This document shows, piece by piece, positions 17,421-25,988 of a DNA stretch of 64,000 nucleotides. How positions within the stretch are numbered: the first letter of the stretch is position 1; the number at the start of each line of letters is the position of its first letter. The notes beneath the pieces were generated by a model, which was given only the letters and a program-made list of their open reading frames with translations, ran no database searches and was not told the DNA's origin. Origin of the DNA: Sandaracinus amylolyticus (GTDB lineage Bacteria; Myxococcota_A; Polyangia; Polyangiales; Sandaracinaceae); the NCBI RefSeq assembly GCF_000737325.1, contig NZ_CP011125.1:5394001-5458000 (forward strand), in the 5' to 3' direction. Position numbers and translations under genes: made by a program.

Positions 17421-19583
17421 TCATCGAGACAGCAGCCACGAGTACGGGTTCAGCGCGCCGAGCGCGCGCCTCCACCACGGGATCGTCTTCGCGAGCTCGC
17501 GCCCGAGCTCGCTCTTCGTCGCGAGCAGCGCGCGCGCGTCGTCGCTCCTGCGCTTGCTCCCCCACGCGACCGCGGCGTGCGAGGTCGTGAGCTTCGCGAG
17601 GCTCGGGAGCTCGCGGCGCACGCGCCACGCGAACGCCTCGCGCGACTCGCCCCACTCGCGCACCACGCCGCTCGACGCGAGCTGATCGAGCGCCGCGCGA
17701 TAGACGGTGTGCGGCGACGGCGAGACGCTGCCCGCGAGCCGACGCCACGCCTTGATCGCGTAGCCGAGCAGCACGAGCGAGCCGAGGAGCGCGGCGAGGC
17801 CGATCGCCAGCGGACCGCGCACGTCGTCGAGGATCTGATCGAAGGCGCGCGGCGCCTCGCTTCCGTCTTCGGGGAGCGGACGCAGCCCGCGCAGCATCTC
17901 GGCGAGCAGCTGCTGCAGCGCTTCGTCGGCGGGACCAGGCGGCGGGTCGAGCGAGCGCTCCGGCACGACGTCGACGACGACCCATCCGACGCCGTCGAGA
18001 TAGACCTCGGGCCACGCGTGCGAGTTGCCGCCCGCGATCAGGATCGCCGAGCCGCCGCGACGCGACGACTCGGGCACCATGTACCCGGTCGAGACGCGCG
18101 CCGGCAGGCCCGCCGCGCGCATCAGGTACACGGCCGCGTGCGCGAAGTGCACGCAGTACCCCGTGAGATCGCCGAACAAGAAGTGCGCGGTCGGATCCTC
18201 CGCGCTCGCGTGGCGGCTGCGCAGCGAGTACGTGCCCTCGCGGCCGAGCCACTGCGTGATCGCGAACGCCCGCACGATGGGATCGACGCGCAGGTCCTCG
18301 GGGACCTCGCCGAGGATGCGCTGCGCGAGCTCGCCGTAGCGCGGATCGCTCGGACCGCGCGTGTAGTGCGCGCGGATCTCCTCGCTCCACGCGGGGCTCC
18401 CCGCGGTGCGCCCGAGCAGGCCCCACTCGTCCGACGTGAGCACCGCCGAGCGCACGCGATAGGTGCGCCGGAAGCGCCCGCGATCCGGGTTCTCCACGGG
18501 CACCAGCTGGATCGGCGACTCGAGCCCGAACGGGCGCGGATGCTCCGCGAGCAGCCCGACGGTGGTCTCGACGGTCGTGCGCCACGCGCCGGTGTCGGGC
18601 GCGCCGGGGATGTCGATGGTGCGCGTCGGGAAGCCGGACGCGACGTCGTCGTCGACGCCGGAGATGCCCGCGGCGATCAGCCGTCGCCCGTTGTACTGGC
18701 TGAACGACTCCTGGCGGAAGTAGTAGACGCCGCTCGGCGGCGAGTAGTCGTCGTGCAAGAGCGCGATCGCGAGCGGCGTCTGCGAGCCCGACTGATCGTA
18801 CTCGTCCTGGAAGTCGGGCCCGCCCGCGCCGCCTTGGCTCTGCCCTTGGCCCTGCGCCTCGCGCTCCGCGCGGCCGGTGTCGTTGCGCAGGTTGAGCCCG
18901 TCGCCGCCCGACTGCGGCGGAGGGAGCCCGGCGATCGCCGTGGTGCCGAGGATGAGCGCGAGCAGGCACGCCGCGACCCCGAGGTGCACCGCGGAGCGCA
19001 GGAAGCTGCGCTCGCTGAGCAGGAGCAGCCCGATGACGAGCCCGGCGAGCGCGCCGATGCCGAGCATGCCGTACTCGGGGTTTCCACCGCGCACGAGGAA
19101 CCAGTCGGCGATCTCGAACGGGCGGTGGATCGCGTAGTTGCGATGCGCGACGACGAGCGCCGCGAACGAGGTCGCGATGAGCGCGATCTCGATCACCGCG
19201 AGCGAGCGGCGCCGCGCCGAGAGCAAGCGCACCGCGCTGCCGACCACGAGCGCACCGACTCCGAACGCCGCGGCCTCACCGGCGCGCAGCGCGAGCGAGG
19301 GCCCGAGCAGCGAGGCTGCCGCTGCGCTCCCGACCACGAAGTCGGCGAACGCGATCGACACGCCGAGCGCGACGAACGCGCCGATCATGACGACCGGCGT
19401 GCGCACCCGCGTGCTCGCCACGCGACGGCCGACCAGCGACCCGAGCCCGGCGCCGACGGCCGCGGCGATGACGCCCTCGGCGACCGAGAGCGGCCACGCG
19501 AACACGCCCGCGGTGAGCGCGTAGACGAGCATGCGCAGCATCGTCGAGAGCGCCGGCTCGCGCACGTCACGCGCCTCGTTCAC
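17421..19583 (-). CDS. Transglutaminase-like membrane protein (TgpA type)
   Basis: Integral membrane protein of 720 residues with an exported transglutaminase core. The N-terminal third carries about 6 membrane helices (for example VYALTAGVFAWPLSVAEGV, MLGIGALAGLVIGLLLLSE). The periplasmic domain contains the catalytic triad region: Cys in LTGYCVHFAHAAVYLMRAAG (near 475), His in GGNSHAWPEVYLDG (near 521) and Asp in WVVVDVVPE. One more helix (GLAALLGSLVLLGYAI) and a cytoplasmic C-terminal domain (DUF4129-like position) end it. This is the TgpA/DUF3488 layout. Its ATG overlaps the DUF58 stop by 4 bases, so the two are translationally coupled. Confidence 0.88.
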   Translation of the reverse strand: MNEARDVREPALSTMLRMLVYALTAGVFAWPLSVAEGVIAAAVGAGLGSLVGRRVASTRVRTPVVMIGAFVALGVSIAFADFVVGSAAAASLLGPSLALRAGEAAAFGVGALVVGSAVRLLSARRRSLAVIEIALIATSFAALVVAHRNYAIHRPFEIADWFLVRGGNPEYGMLGIGALAGLVIGLLLLSERSFLRSAVHLGVAACLLALILGTTAIAGLPPPQSGGDGLNLRNDTGRAEREAQGQGQSQGGAGGPDFQDEYDQSGSQTPLAIALLHDDYSPPSGVYYFRQESFSQYNGRRLIAAGISGVDDDVASGFPTRTIDIPGAPDTGAWRTTVETTVGLLAEHPRPFGLESPIQLVPVENPDRGRFRRTYRVRSAVLTSDEWGLLGRTAGSPAWSEEIRAHYTRGPSDPRYGELAQRILGEVPEDLRVDPIVRAFAITQWLGREGTYSLRSRHASAEDPTAHFLFGDLTGYCVHFAHAAVYLMRAAGLPARVSTGYMVPESSRRGGSAILIAGGNSHAWPEVYLDGVGWVVVDVVPERSLDPPPGPADEALQQLLAEMLRGLRPLPEDGSEAPRAFDQILDDVRGPLAIGLAALLGSLVLLGYAIKAWRRLAGSVSPSPHTVYRAALDQLASSGVVREWGESREAFAWRVRRELPSLAKLTTSHAAVAWGSKRRSDDARALLATKSELGRELAKTIPWWRRALGALNPYSWLLSR

Positions 19584-20911
19584 GCCGCCACCTGCTTGCC
19601 GTCCGCGGCGAGCGCGCGCGCCGCGCCACGGTGCGCGCTGCCGAGCCGGCGTCCGCTGCGTCGATCGATCACCACGACCTCGCAGCGCGTGGCCGCGAGC
19701 GCGCCGAGCACCGCGTCGAGCTCGTCGATCGGCGTGCCGACGCGCGGCGCTTCACGCGCGATCACCCGCTGCCACCACGTCGGCTTCGCGGACGAGTCGA
19801 TCCCGTCGACGCCGATGACCACCCTCGCCCGCCCCGCGCGGCCGCGCAGCACCGCGAGCACGCGCGCGAGCCACGGCCCGGGCCGCGGCGGCGCGAAGAG
19901 CACCAGCGACGCGGGTCCCGTGCGCTCGGCGCGATCGACGAACGACCGCAGCCCGCTGCCGCCGCGCTCTCCGACGCCCGCCGACGTCACGACGCGCTGC
20001 ACCGCGTCGCCGATCGCGCTGGCCTCACCGTCCGATCCGTCGGCGCCGAAGATCCACTCCGCGCCGAACGCGCCGCCCTCGATCGCGACGCGCGCCGCGG
20101 CCGCGCTCGCCTCGTCGTCGGGCCCGCCGACCAGATACGAGACCGTGCGCCGTGCGCGCGAGAGCGCGCGCTCGGGCATCTTCACCATCAGCTTCCGGGT
20201 GCGGCCGAAGACCTTCCAGTGGATGTGCCGCGCGGGATCGCCGGGCGCGTAGCGACGCAGCTCGACGCGATCCCCGTCGTCGAGGCCCATCGGGTGCGGC
20301 ACGTCGTCCCCGCCGGCCATCGAGACGAGCAGCGGCAGATCGCGCATCGCGCCCGCGTGCGGGAGCACGGTCAGGCGCACCGGCTCGCGCTGCCGCACCG
20401 CGACGCGCGCGAGGCCGAACGCGTCCTGGATCACGATGCGCCGCTCGACGCCCGGCACGATCCCGCGCGCGCGCACCGACGCGTCCTCGTGCAGGCGGAG
20501 CCCACGACGCGACAGCTCGAGATCCGCGCCCGGCGACTCCCACGCCCAGCGCACCTGCAGCATCGGGACGATCAGCAGGCCGGGCAGCGAGAACCCGGTC
20601 GGCAGCGAGCGCGACGTCTCGAGCGTCCGCTCCTCGCCCGCGCGATGCGCGCGCGCAGCGAGCTTGATCCGGATCGCACCGAGCACGACGAGCACGAGCG
20701 CCAGCGCCAGGAGCCCGAGCGCGCCACCGGCGGCGACGACGATCACGAGGTCGCGCTCCGCGAGCCCGACGTGCTGCAGCGCAGCCCACCCGACGACCGC
20801 GACGATCAGCCCGAGCGGCGTGATCGGTACCAGATCGGTGACGCGTCGCACACCGCGCGACACCCCCCCGAAGGCACGCCTCCACCGCTCGATTCCGCGC
20901 TCGCTCGTCAT
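19580..20911 (-). CDS. DUF58-domain protein
   Basis: Membrane-associated protein of 443 residues and first gene of the MoxR-type operon. Two adjacent membrane helices (LGLIVAVVGWAALQHVGL and VIVVAAGGALGLLALALVL) near residues 32-80 are followed by a cytoplasmic beta-rich part. The DUF58 signature VELRRYAPGDPARHIHWKVF sits near residue 225, then a von Willebrand A-like fold. DUF58 proteins are the usual partners of MoxR ATPases and transglutaminases, function mostly unknown. It overlaps the transglutaminase start (ATGA). The promoter should lie in 20912-21105, shared with the divergent gene at 21281. Confidence 0.87.
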   Translation of the reverse strand: MTSERGIERWRRAFGGVSRGVRRVTDLVPITPLGLIVAVVGWAALQHVGLAERDLVIVVAAGGALGLLALALVLVVLGAIRIKLAARAHRAGEERTLETSRSLPTGFSLPGLLIVPMLQVRWAWESPGADLELSRRGLRLHEDASVRARGIVPGVERRIVIQDAFGLARVAVRQREPVRLTVLPHAGAMRDLPLLVSMAGGDDVPHPMGLDDGDRVELRRYAPGDPARHIHWKVFGRTRKLMVKMPERALSRARRTVSYLVGGPDDEASAAAARVAIEGGAFGAEWIFGADGSDGEASAIGDAVQRVVTSAGVGERGGSGLRSFVDRAERTGPASLVLFAPPRPGPWLARVLAVLRGRAGRARVVIGVDGIDSSAKPTWWQRVIAREAPRVGTPIDELDAVLGALAATRCEVVVIDRRSGRRLGSAHRGAARALAADGKQVAA

Positions 20912-21280
20912 GCCTCCGGTCGGACCCCTTCGCGCTCGTCACCGTCTCCGAGAACCCCACTCGGATCCGAGTGGACTGCGTACCTGGGGCCCGCGCGCGG
21001 GACCGTCAGGGTGCCATCGCGATCCGGCCCGCGCCACCGCGGCCGGAGCCGCCAGACCTCGCGAACCTCTCGGGGTTCCCGGCTCTTCCGGCAGGTCTGC
21101 ATCGCTTGACACCCGTCGCTCGCCCTGGATACCTTCCGGCCTCCTTGCGACCCCCGCGTGCTCGTGTTTCCTCGAAGAAACACGAGCTTCGTCCGGGGGA
21201 GAGGCCCAAGGACGCGGAGGGAAGTTTCCTTCCCAAACGAGGAGCCACTCAGGGTTCGATCAGGAGGGCGAGGCCCGCAC
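20912..21280 (+). promoter_or_regulatory. Divergent control region with promoter and hairpin leader
   Basis: This 369-base gap holds no gene. A rightward promoter is visible: TTGACA at 21106-21111, a perfect -35, with GATACC at 21128-21133 as -10 (16-bp spacer). The transcript would carry a leader of about 140 bases with two hairpins. One is CTCGTGTTTC-N6-GAAACACGAG at 21161-21186, a perfect 10-bp stem. The other is GGGAAG-TTTC-CTTCCC at 21219-21234. Neither is followed by a T-run, so they look like leader structures and not terminators. The ribosome site AGGAGGG follows near 21262. The left part should hold the promoter of the leftward DUF58 operon, which I could not pinpoint. Confidence 0.6.
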
Positions 21281-22525
21281 ATGTCCGACGACAAGAAGCC
21301 GAAGAAGGATCTGCGAGCCCGGCTCGGTCGCACGATCTCCCCGAACACCCCTGGAGCCGCTCCGATCGCGACGCCGAACGTCGCAGGCGCCGCCGGCGCC
21401 GCTCCCGCTGCTGCTCCTGCCGCGGCCGCTGCTGCCGCCGCCGTCCCGCCGCCCGCGATCGCGCCGGTGGTCGCGCCGCCGGTCGTCGCGCCGCCGGCCG
21501 CCATCGCGCCGAAGATGCCGTTCGGCGGGCCCGACGTCGCGCCGCCGCCGTTCGCGCAGCCGAAGGCCGCGGAGTCGGTGCGTCCGAAGGCGCCGGTGGA
21601 TCCGTTCGCGGCCGGTCCCGCGGTCGCGGCGGGCCCTCAGGAGGTCCGTCTCGTCATCGACGACAAGCCGGTCGACGACTCGGAGGTCGGTCGCAAGCAG
21701 CGCGGCCGCAACTTCCTGCTGCTCGGCATCGGCCTCGTCGTGGGCGCTCTGCTCGGCGGCGGCTTCGGCTCGATGAACGGCCGCAACGTGCTCTACAACG
21801 TGACCGTTCGCGACGGCCACGAGATCTACCAGACGGTCACCGACGCGTCGGCGCGCGTGCTCGACGCGCAGACGAAGATCGACCGTCTCGTCGAGCGCGC
21901 GGCAGGTCACGGCGGTCAGCCGGCGGGCGTCGACTACGACACGATCACCGAGCTGCGCGGCATGGAAGTGCCGATCACGGCCGGCGCGTTCGCGCGGAAG
22001 AACTACGGCGCGTTCCAGCCCGGGACCGTCGACGATCTCTTCGCGTACTACAACAACGTCCAGCTGATCTGGGAGCGCATCGGGCGCCTCGCGGCGACGA
22101 CGCTGAACGAGACGCGTCGCGCCGAGCTCGATCGCACCGCGGCCGCGGCGGCGGAGTCGGCGACCGCGCTGTACGGCGTCGTGCCGGTCGCGAGCGAGGA
22201 AGCCGGCATCGTCGGCAGCCTCGTGCTCCTCGAGCCCATCGAGGGCCAGACGAAGCTGATGGCGCGTGCGCGTCGCGGCGGTCCGGGCCGCGAGCTCGAG
22301 CGCTTCGTGGCGGACACCGAGATCGGCACCACGCCGAGCACCGTGCTCGTCGTCGACGGTGCGCAGAGCGCGGGCGTGCTCTCGGAGCAGCTCGGCGCGT
22401 TCCGCCAGTACGTGCAGGACATCACCGAGCTCAAGCGGATGATGGACCAGACGGTCGAGATCCAGGGACGCCTGACCACGTCGCTGGGCGAGATCGCGCG
22501 GCTCCAGGAAGTCTTCGCGATGTGA
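21281..22525 (+). CDS. Pro/Ala-rich single-span membrane protein
   Basis: Unrecognised protein of 414 residues. A short basic start (MSDDKKPKKDLRARLGR) leads to a 100-residue low-complexity Pro/Ala tract that is probably disordered. A membrane segment follows (FLLLGIGLVVGALLGGGFG, about residues 144-162). The larger C-terminal part is helical with a conserved-looking block (YYNNVQLIWERIGRLAATTL; later VPVASEEAGIVGSLVLLEP) and ends in a predicted coiled stretch (LKRMMDQTVEIQGRLTTSLG). Topology suggests a cytoplasmic disordered tail and an exported helical domain. It is a single-gene unit: own promoter, structured leader and an intrinsic terminator just after it. Confidence 0.75.
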   Translation: MSDDKKPKKDLRARLGRTISPNTPGAAPIATPNVAGAAGAAPAAAPAAAAAAAAVPPPAIAPVVAPPVVAPPAAIAPKMPFGGPDVAPPPFAQPKAAESVRPKAPVDPFAAGPAVAAGPQEVRLVIDDKPVDDSEVGRKQRGRNFLLLGIGLVVGALLGGGFGSMNGRNVLYNVTVRDGHEIYQTVTDASARVLDAQTKIDRLVERAAGHGGQPAGVDYDTITELRGMEVPITAGAFARKNYGAFQPGTVDDLFAYYNNVQLIWERIGRLAATTLNETRRAELDRTAAAAAESATALYGVVPVASEEAGIVGSLVLLEPIEGQTKLMARARRGGPGRELERFVADTEIGTTPSTVLVVDGAQSAGVLSEQLGAFRQYVQDITELKRMMDQTVEIQGRLTTSLGEIARLQEVFAM

Positions 22526-22563
22526 TCCCGCGGGGAGCCGATGCTCCCCGTCCCCCACGAGCA

Positions 22564-22600
22564 ACGGGCGCCCCGGACGACGGGAGCGCCCGTTTCTCTT
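22564..22600 (+). terminator. Intrinsic terminator
   Basis: A perfect 8-bp stem ACGGGCGC (22564-22571) and GCGCCCGT (22586-22593) is followed by the T-rich tail TTTCTCTT. It lies 39 bases after the stop of the Pro/Ala-rich membrane protein gene, so it should end that transcript before the FHA gene. Confidence 0.8.
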
Positions 22601-22636
22601 CCGTCGGCGCGCGCGCTCTGGCACGATCCGACGCGC

Positions 22637-23587
22637 TTGCCTCGCTACCGGATCCGGTACCAGGGCTCGGACCTGGAGATGCCTCCCGGCGAGTTCGTCG
22701 TCGGGCGTAGCTCGGCCTGCCACCTCGCGCTCGACGACGCGCTCGTCTCGCGTCGGCACGCCGCGATCCACGTCCAGCCCGACGGCGTGTTCGTCGACGA
22801 TCTCGGCAGCCGCAACGGCGTGCTGGTGAACGGCGAGCGCATCCCGGGGCGACGCAAGATCGTGCACCTCGATCGCGTGACGATCGGGTCGCACGAGCTC
22901 GTGCTCGTGGAGATCCCGGATCGCCCTCTGCTCGAGGCCGCGTGCGAGACGTGCGGCGCCTCGGTCACGATGGACATGGCGTTCTGCCAGAAGTGCGGGC
23001 ACCTGCTGCACAAGGGCAGCCCGACGCTCGCGGGGATGACGCTCGAGATCCCCGCGGTGCGCCCCGACTCGATGCAGACCGCGAAGCACGACGCGCTGCG
23101 GCTCGACGGAGTGCGCGTCGACGGCGCGCGTCCGCCCTCGGCGTCGGGGGTCGGCTCGGAGGAGAGCACCGGGCGCGCGCTGCTCGCGGGCATCGCCGAC
23201 AAGGCGCTCGCGCTCGGACGCTTCGACGAGGCGGAGCGCGTGCTGGGCAAGTCGCTCCACGAGATCCTGGCGCGCGCGAAGACCGGCTCGGTCCCGCCCC
23301 CGAGCCGCATCGCGGAAGCGACGAAGTACGCGCTGCGGCTCGCCGAAGGGACGAAGCGCACGGCGTGGCTCGACTGGGTCTTCGAGCTCCACGAGGCGGC
23401 GGGGCGCCTCCTCGGCGCCGACGACATCGAGCGCGTGCACGAGCTCGTGCGCAAGCTGCGCTACACGGGCGCGGGCCCGGTGCGTCGCTACGTGGTCGCG
23501 ATGCGCGCGCGCGCCGAGGGCTTCTCGGCGTCGGAGCGGTTCCTGCTCTCGCGGCTCGAGGGCATCGAGCGCATGGTCTCGGCCTGA
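22637..23587 (+). CDS. FHA-domain protein with zinc ribbon
   Basis: Cytoplasmic protein of about 316 residues. The N-terminal FHA domain, which binds phosphothreonine peptides, shows GEFVVGRSSACHLALDD, then VSRRHAAI and DLGSRNGVLVNGERI, the classic Gly-Arg, Ser-x-x-His and Asn-Gly signatures. A zinc ribbon CETCGASVTMDMAFCQKCGH comes next, then a helical C-terminal domain. It is likely a reader of Ser/Thr kinase signalling. The start is uncertain. An ATG at 22541 is in frame but would put the upstream terminator inside the gene. I therefore favour the TTG at 22637, right before the FHA strands, although no clear ribosome site supports it. Confidence 0.8.
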   Translation: MPRYRIRYQGSDLEMPPGEFVVGRSSACHLALDDALVSRRHAAIHVQPDGVFVDDLGSRNGVLVNGERIPGRRKIVHLDRVTIGSHELVLVEIPDRPLLEAACETCGASVTMDMAFCQKCGHLLHKGSPTLAGMTLEIPAVRPDSMQTAKHDALRLDGVRVDGARPPSASGVGSEESTGRALLAGIADKALALGRFDEAERVLGKSLHEILARAKTGSVPPPSRIAEATKYALRLAEGTKRTAWLDWVFELHEAAGRLLGADDIERVHELVRKLRYTGAGPVRRYVVAMRARAEGFSASERFLLSRLEGIERMVSA

Positions 23588-23588
23588 C

Positions 23589-24437
23589 GTGCGCGGGATC
23601 GCGATCGTCTTCCTGACCGCGCTGTTCCCGGCGATCGCGAGCGCGCAGTGGACACGCGAGATCGACGTGGCGCACGGCGCGTTCGATCACGAGGGCGCGC
23701 CCGACGCGATCGTGCACGCGCCATCCGGGTTCGACGCACGCGCGCCGCTGCACCTCGTCGTGTTCCTCCACGGCTATCGCGGGTGCGCGCAGGTGCTGAT
23801 CTCCGACGCGCGCGACGCGCGGTGTCGTGCCGGCGCACCGACGCATCCCGGATGGGGCCTCGCGGCGCGTCACGACGAGGCGGGCACGCAGACGCTCTTC
23901 GTCGTGGTGCAGCTCGCGCTCTGGCAGCGCGAAGGGAGCCCGGGGCGCTTCGCGCGCGAGGGCGCGTTCCGCACGTTCCTCGACGAGATCCTCGCCGCGC
24001 TCGAGCCCGATCTCGGCGCGCGCCGTCGCGTGGACGATCTCGCGGGCATCACGATCCTCGCGCACAGCGCAGCGTTCGAGACGAGCCTCGCGATCCTGCG
24101 CGCGGGGCGCGTCGACGATCGCCTGCGGCACCTCGTGCTGTTCGACGCGCTCTACAGCGGCGGTCCTGCGTTCCTCGCGTGGGCCGCGGCGGACGCGTCG
24201 CGCAGGTTGCTCTCGTTCCACGGCGGACGCGGCACGACGCGCGAGCGCAACCGCGACCTCGCGCGACGAGCGCGTCGTGCGCTCGGCGCGCGCGCATCGG
24301 TCGGGCGCGACGCGCGCCTCGAGCACGCGCGCGATCGCCGCGTCGTGATCGTCGAGAGCGACGCGCCGCACGCCGACATCCCCGCGCGGCACATGGCCGA
24401 GACGCTGCGCGCGCTCGGCCTACCGCTGCGTCGCTGA
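23589..24437 (+). CDS. Secreted alpha/beta-hydrolase-like protein
   Basis: Exported protein of 282 residues with a signal peptide (FLTALFPAIASAQ). The fold looks like an alpha/beta hydrolase: strand plus oxyanion region LHLVVFLHGYRGCAQVL, a nucleophile-elbow candidate ILAHSAAFETSL, VLFDALYSG, and a late His in SDAPHADIPARH. It could be an esterase or depolymerase-like enzyme; the nucleophile motif departs from GxSxG, so activity is not assured. The GTG start is one base after the FHA gene stop, so these two genes are probably co-transcribed. Its last 18 bases overlap the end of the convergent phosphatase-family gene. Confidence 0.68.
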   Translation: MRGIAIVFLTALFPAIASAQWTREIDVAHGAFDHEGAPDAIVHAPSGFDARAPLHLVVFLHGYRGCAQVLISDARDARCRAGAPTHPGWGLAARHDEAGTQTLFVVVQLALWQREGSPGRFAREGAFRTFLDEILAALEPDLGARRRVDDLAGITILAHSAAFETSLAILRAGRVDDRLRHLVLFDALYSGGPAFLAWAAADASRRLLSFHGGRGTTRERNRDLARRARRALGARASVGRDARLEHARDRRVVIVESDAPHADIPARHMAETLRALGLPLRR

Positions 24438-25406
24438 CACGCGATCACCGTCGCGCCATCGGAGCACGACGCCTTCCGGCAGGTGATCGCTGACCGGGCA
24501 CCCGGGCGGGCCACCCGCGTCGCACGCGAGCGGCATCACGATCGCCGCGGCCGGCCGGATCCGCTCGTACGACGCGCGTCGATCGAGCGAGCGCACGGTC
24601 TCGAACGCATCGCCGACCGCCACGTGATCGATCGTCCACCCGAAGTAATGCGTCGCGGGCGCGCCGGGCACCGCGTCGCGCAGCGGAGGCGCGACGATGC
24701 GATCGTATCCCTCGGTCCCCGGCCACGCGTTGAGATCACCGAGCAGGATCGTGCGCGGCCCGAGCGCATCGCGCTCCACCAGCTCCTGCCTCAGCCACGC
24801 TGCCATCGCGCCGTTCGACGGATGCCACGCGAGGTGCACCACCACGAGCACGATCGAGCGCCCCGCGGGATCGTCGACGCGCGCGAGCAGCGCGCACCGA
24901 CGCTGATCCGGGAAGAGCCGCTCGAGCGAGACGCACTCGTGACCGCGCACGACGTACGGTTCGCTCACCGCGGCCGCGACCGCGCTGCGCAGCGATCCGT
25001 CGGTGCGGATCGAGCACTCGCACGCCGCGAAGAACCCGTCGTCCTCGAGCTCGCGCGAGAGCGCCTGGATCGCATCGCGCGATTGGATCTCCTGGATGCC
25101 GACGAGCGCCGGACGGCCGCCGCCGAGCGCCGTGCCCTCGCGGTCGATCGCGTCGACGAGCGCCGGGACGCGCGCGGGCTGCGAGAGCCGCCACGCGTTG
25201 ATCGTCATCACCGCGAGCTCGTCGTCCGACAGCGGTGGCGCGCTCGCCTCGATCGACACCGGCGCCGGCCCCAGCGAGTCCGGCTGCCATCGCACGAAGT
25301 ACACGCCTGCGAAGACGACCAGCGCGACGAACGCGAGGGCTTTGAGGGCTCGGTCTCTCCAGCTCCGCACGAGGTCGCTCGCTCGTGACGACCCGCGCGT
25401 CGCCAC
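24420..25406 (-). CDS. Endonuclease/exonuclease/phosphatase-family protein
   Basis: Membrane-anchored member of the EEP superfamily, 328 residues. One N-terminal membrane helix (ALKALAFVALVVFAGVYFV, about 21-39) places the domain outside the cytoplasm. EEP motifs in order: VMTINAWRLS, ALVGIQEIQSRD (metal-binding Glu), VVVHLAWHPSNG, ILLGDLNAWPG (catalytic Asp-Asn), TIDHVAVGD and a C-terminal PVSDHLPEG (catalytic Asp-His). The substrate may be DNA, a phospholipid or a phosphate ester. It starts 10 bases after ptsN and reads in the same direction, but its link with the rpoN-hpf-ptsN operon may be only positional... its start lies upstream of ptsN's end in order: gene order on this strand is rpoN, hpf, ptsN, then this gene. 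Confidence 0.8.
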   Translation of the reverse strand: MATRGSSRASDLVRSWRDRALKALAFVALVVFAGVYFVRWQPDSLGPAPVSIEASAPPLSDDELAVMTINAWRLSQPARVPALVDAIDREGTALGGGRPALVGIQEIQSRDAIQALSRELEDDGFFAACECSIRTDGSLRSAVAAAVSEPYVVRGHECVSLERLFPDQRRCALLARVDDPAGRSIVLVVVHLAWHPSNGAMAAWLRQELVERDALGPRTILLGDLNAWPGTEGYDRIVAPPLRDAVPGAPATHYFGWTIDHVAVGDAFETVRSLDRRASYERIRPAAAIVMPLACDAGGPPGCPVSDHLPEGVVLRWRDGDRVSATQR

Positions 25407-25416
25407 GACGAACGAT

Positions 25417-25893
25417 CTAGGCCCCGTCCACCTCGAGCACGATGTCGAGCGCGCGCTGCGGCGCTTCCGCGCCGAGCAGCTTCGCGCGCACCGAGTCGTC
25501 GCGCAGCGCGCGCGAGATCCGCGCGAGGCACTTGAGGTGCTCTCCCGCAGCGCGATCGGGCCCGATCAGCGCGAACAGGATCGACGCAGGGCGCCCGTCG
25601 ATCGCGTCGAACGCGACGCCGTCCTTCTGGATCCCGAGCGCGCCCACGAAGCGCGTCAGGCCGGGCAAGCGTCCGTGCGGGATCGCGACGCCGTCGCCGA
25701 CGCCGGTGCTCGCGACGGCCTCGCGCTCGCGCAGCACGCGCTCCACTTCCTCGACGCTTGGAGCGCTTCCGCCGGCGCTCGGATAGAGCCCGGACGCGAG
25801 GAGCTTCGCCATCGCGCGGATCGCGTCGCCTTTGTCGCGAGCGTCGAGGTCGGTGTCGATGCGGTCGACGGTGAGGAGCTCGGCCAGGCGCAT
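25417..25893 (-). CDS. ptsN: PTS IIA-Ntr regulatory protein
   Basis: Nitrogen-related phosphotransferase EIIA protein of 158 residues. It receives phosphate from NPr and regulates targets such as K+ transport and stress or nitrogen responses, and does not transport sugar itself. The phosphorylatable His is H73 in GDGVAIPHGRLPG. The family patterns LLASGLYPS, REREAVASTGVGDG and ILFALIGPDRAAGEHLKCLA are present. It is third in the conserved rpoN-hpf-ptsN order. A long hairpin separates it from hpf, which could set a different expression level. No npr or ptsP gene is in the window. Confidence 0.92.
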   Translation of the reverse strand: MRLAELLTVDRIDTDLDARDKGDAIRAMAKLLASGLYPSAGGSAPSVEEVERVLREREAVASTGVGDGVAIPHGRLPGLTRFVGALGIQKDGVAFDAIDGRPASILFALIGPDRAAGEHLKCLARISRALRDDSVRAKLLGAEAPQRALDIVLEVDGA

Positions 25894-25928
25894 CGTCGTC
25901 TTGCTCTCTCGGAGCTGCTGCGCAGCGG

Positions 25929-25976
25929 TCTCGACGTCGGTCGCGCGCCCTAGCCCCCGCGCGACCCACGTCGAGA
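25929..25976. other. Long perfect-stem hairpin between hpf and ptsN
   Basis: TCTCGACGT-C-GGTCGCGCG (25929-25947) pairs with CGCGCGACC-C-ACGTCGAGA (25958-25976), giving 9 + 9 bp of stem with one C-C mismatch and a 10-base loop. It lies between the hpf stop and the ptsN start. No T-run follows on the minus strand, so it is not a standard terminator. It may act in RNA stability, processing or attenuation. Confidence 0.65.
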
Positions 25977-25988
25977 CATCGCGCTTCG

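Noticed and set aside
16344-20252. A 1302-codon open frame on the plus strand
   Set aside because: It is antisense to moxR, the transglutaminase and DUF58 genes; the translation is low-complexity Arg/Glu/His.
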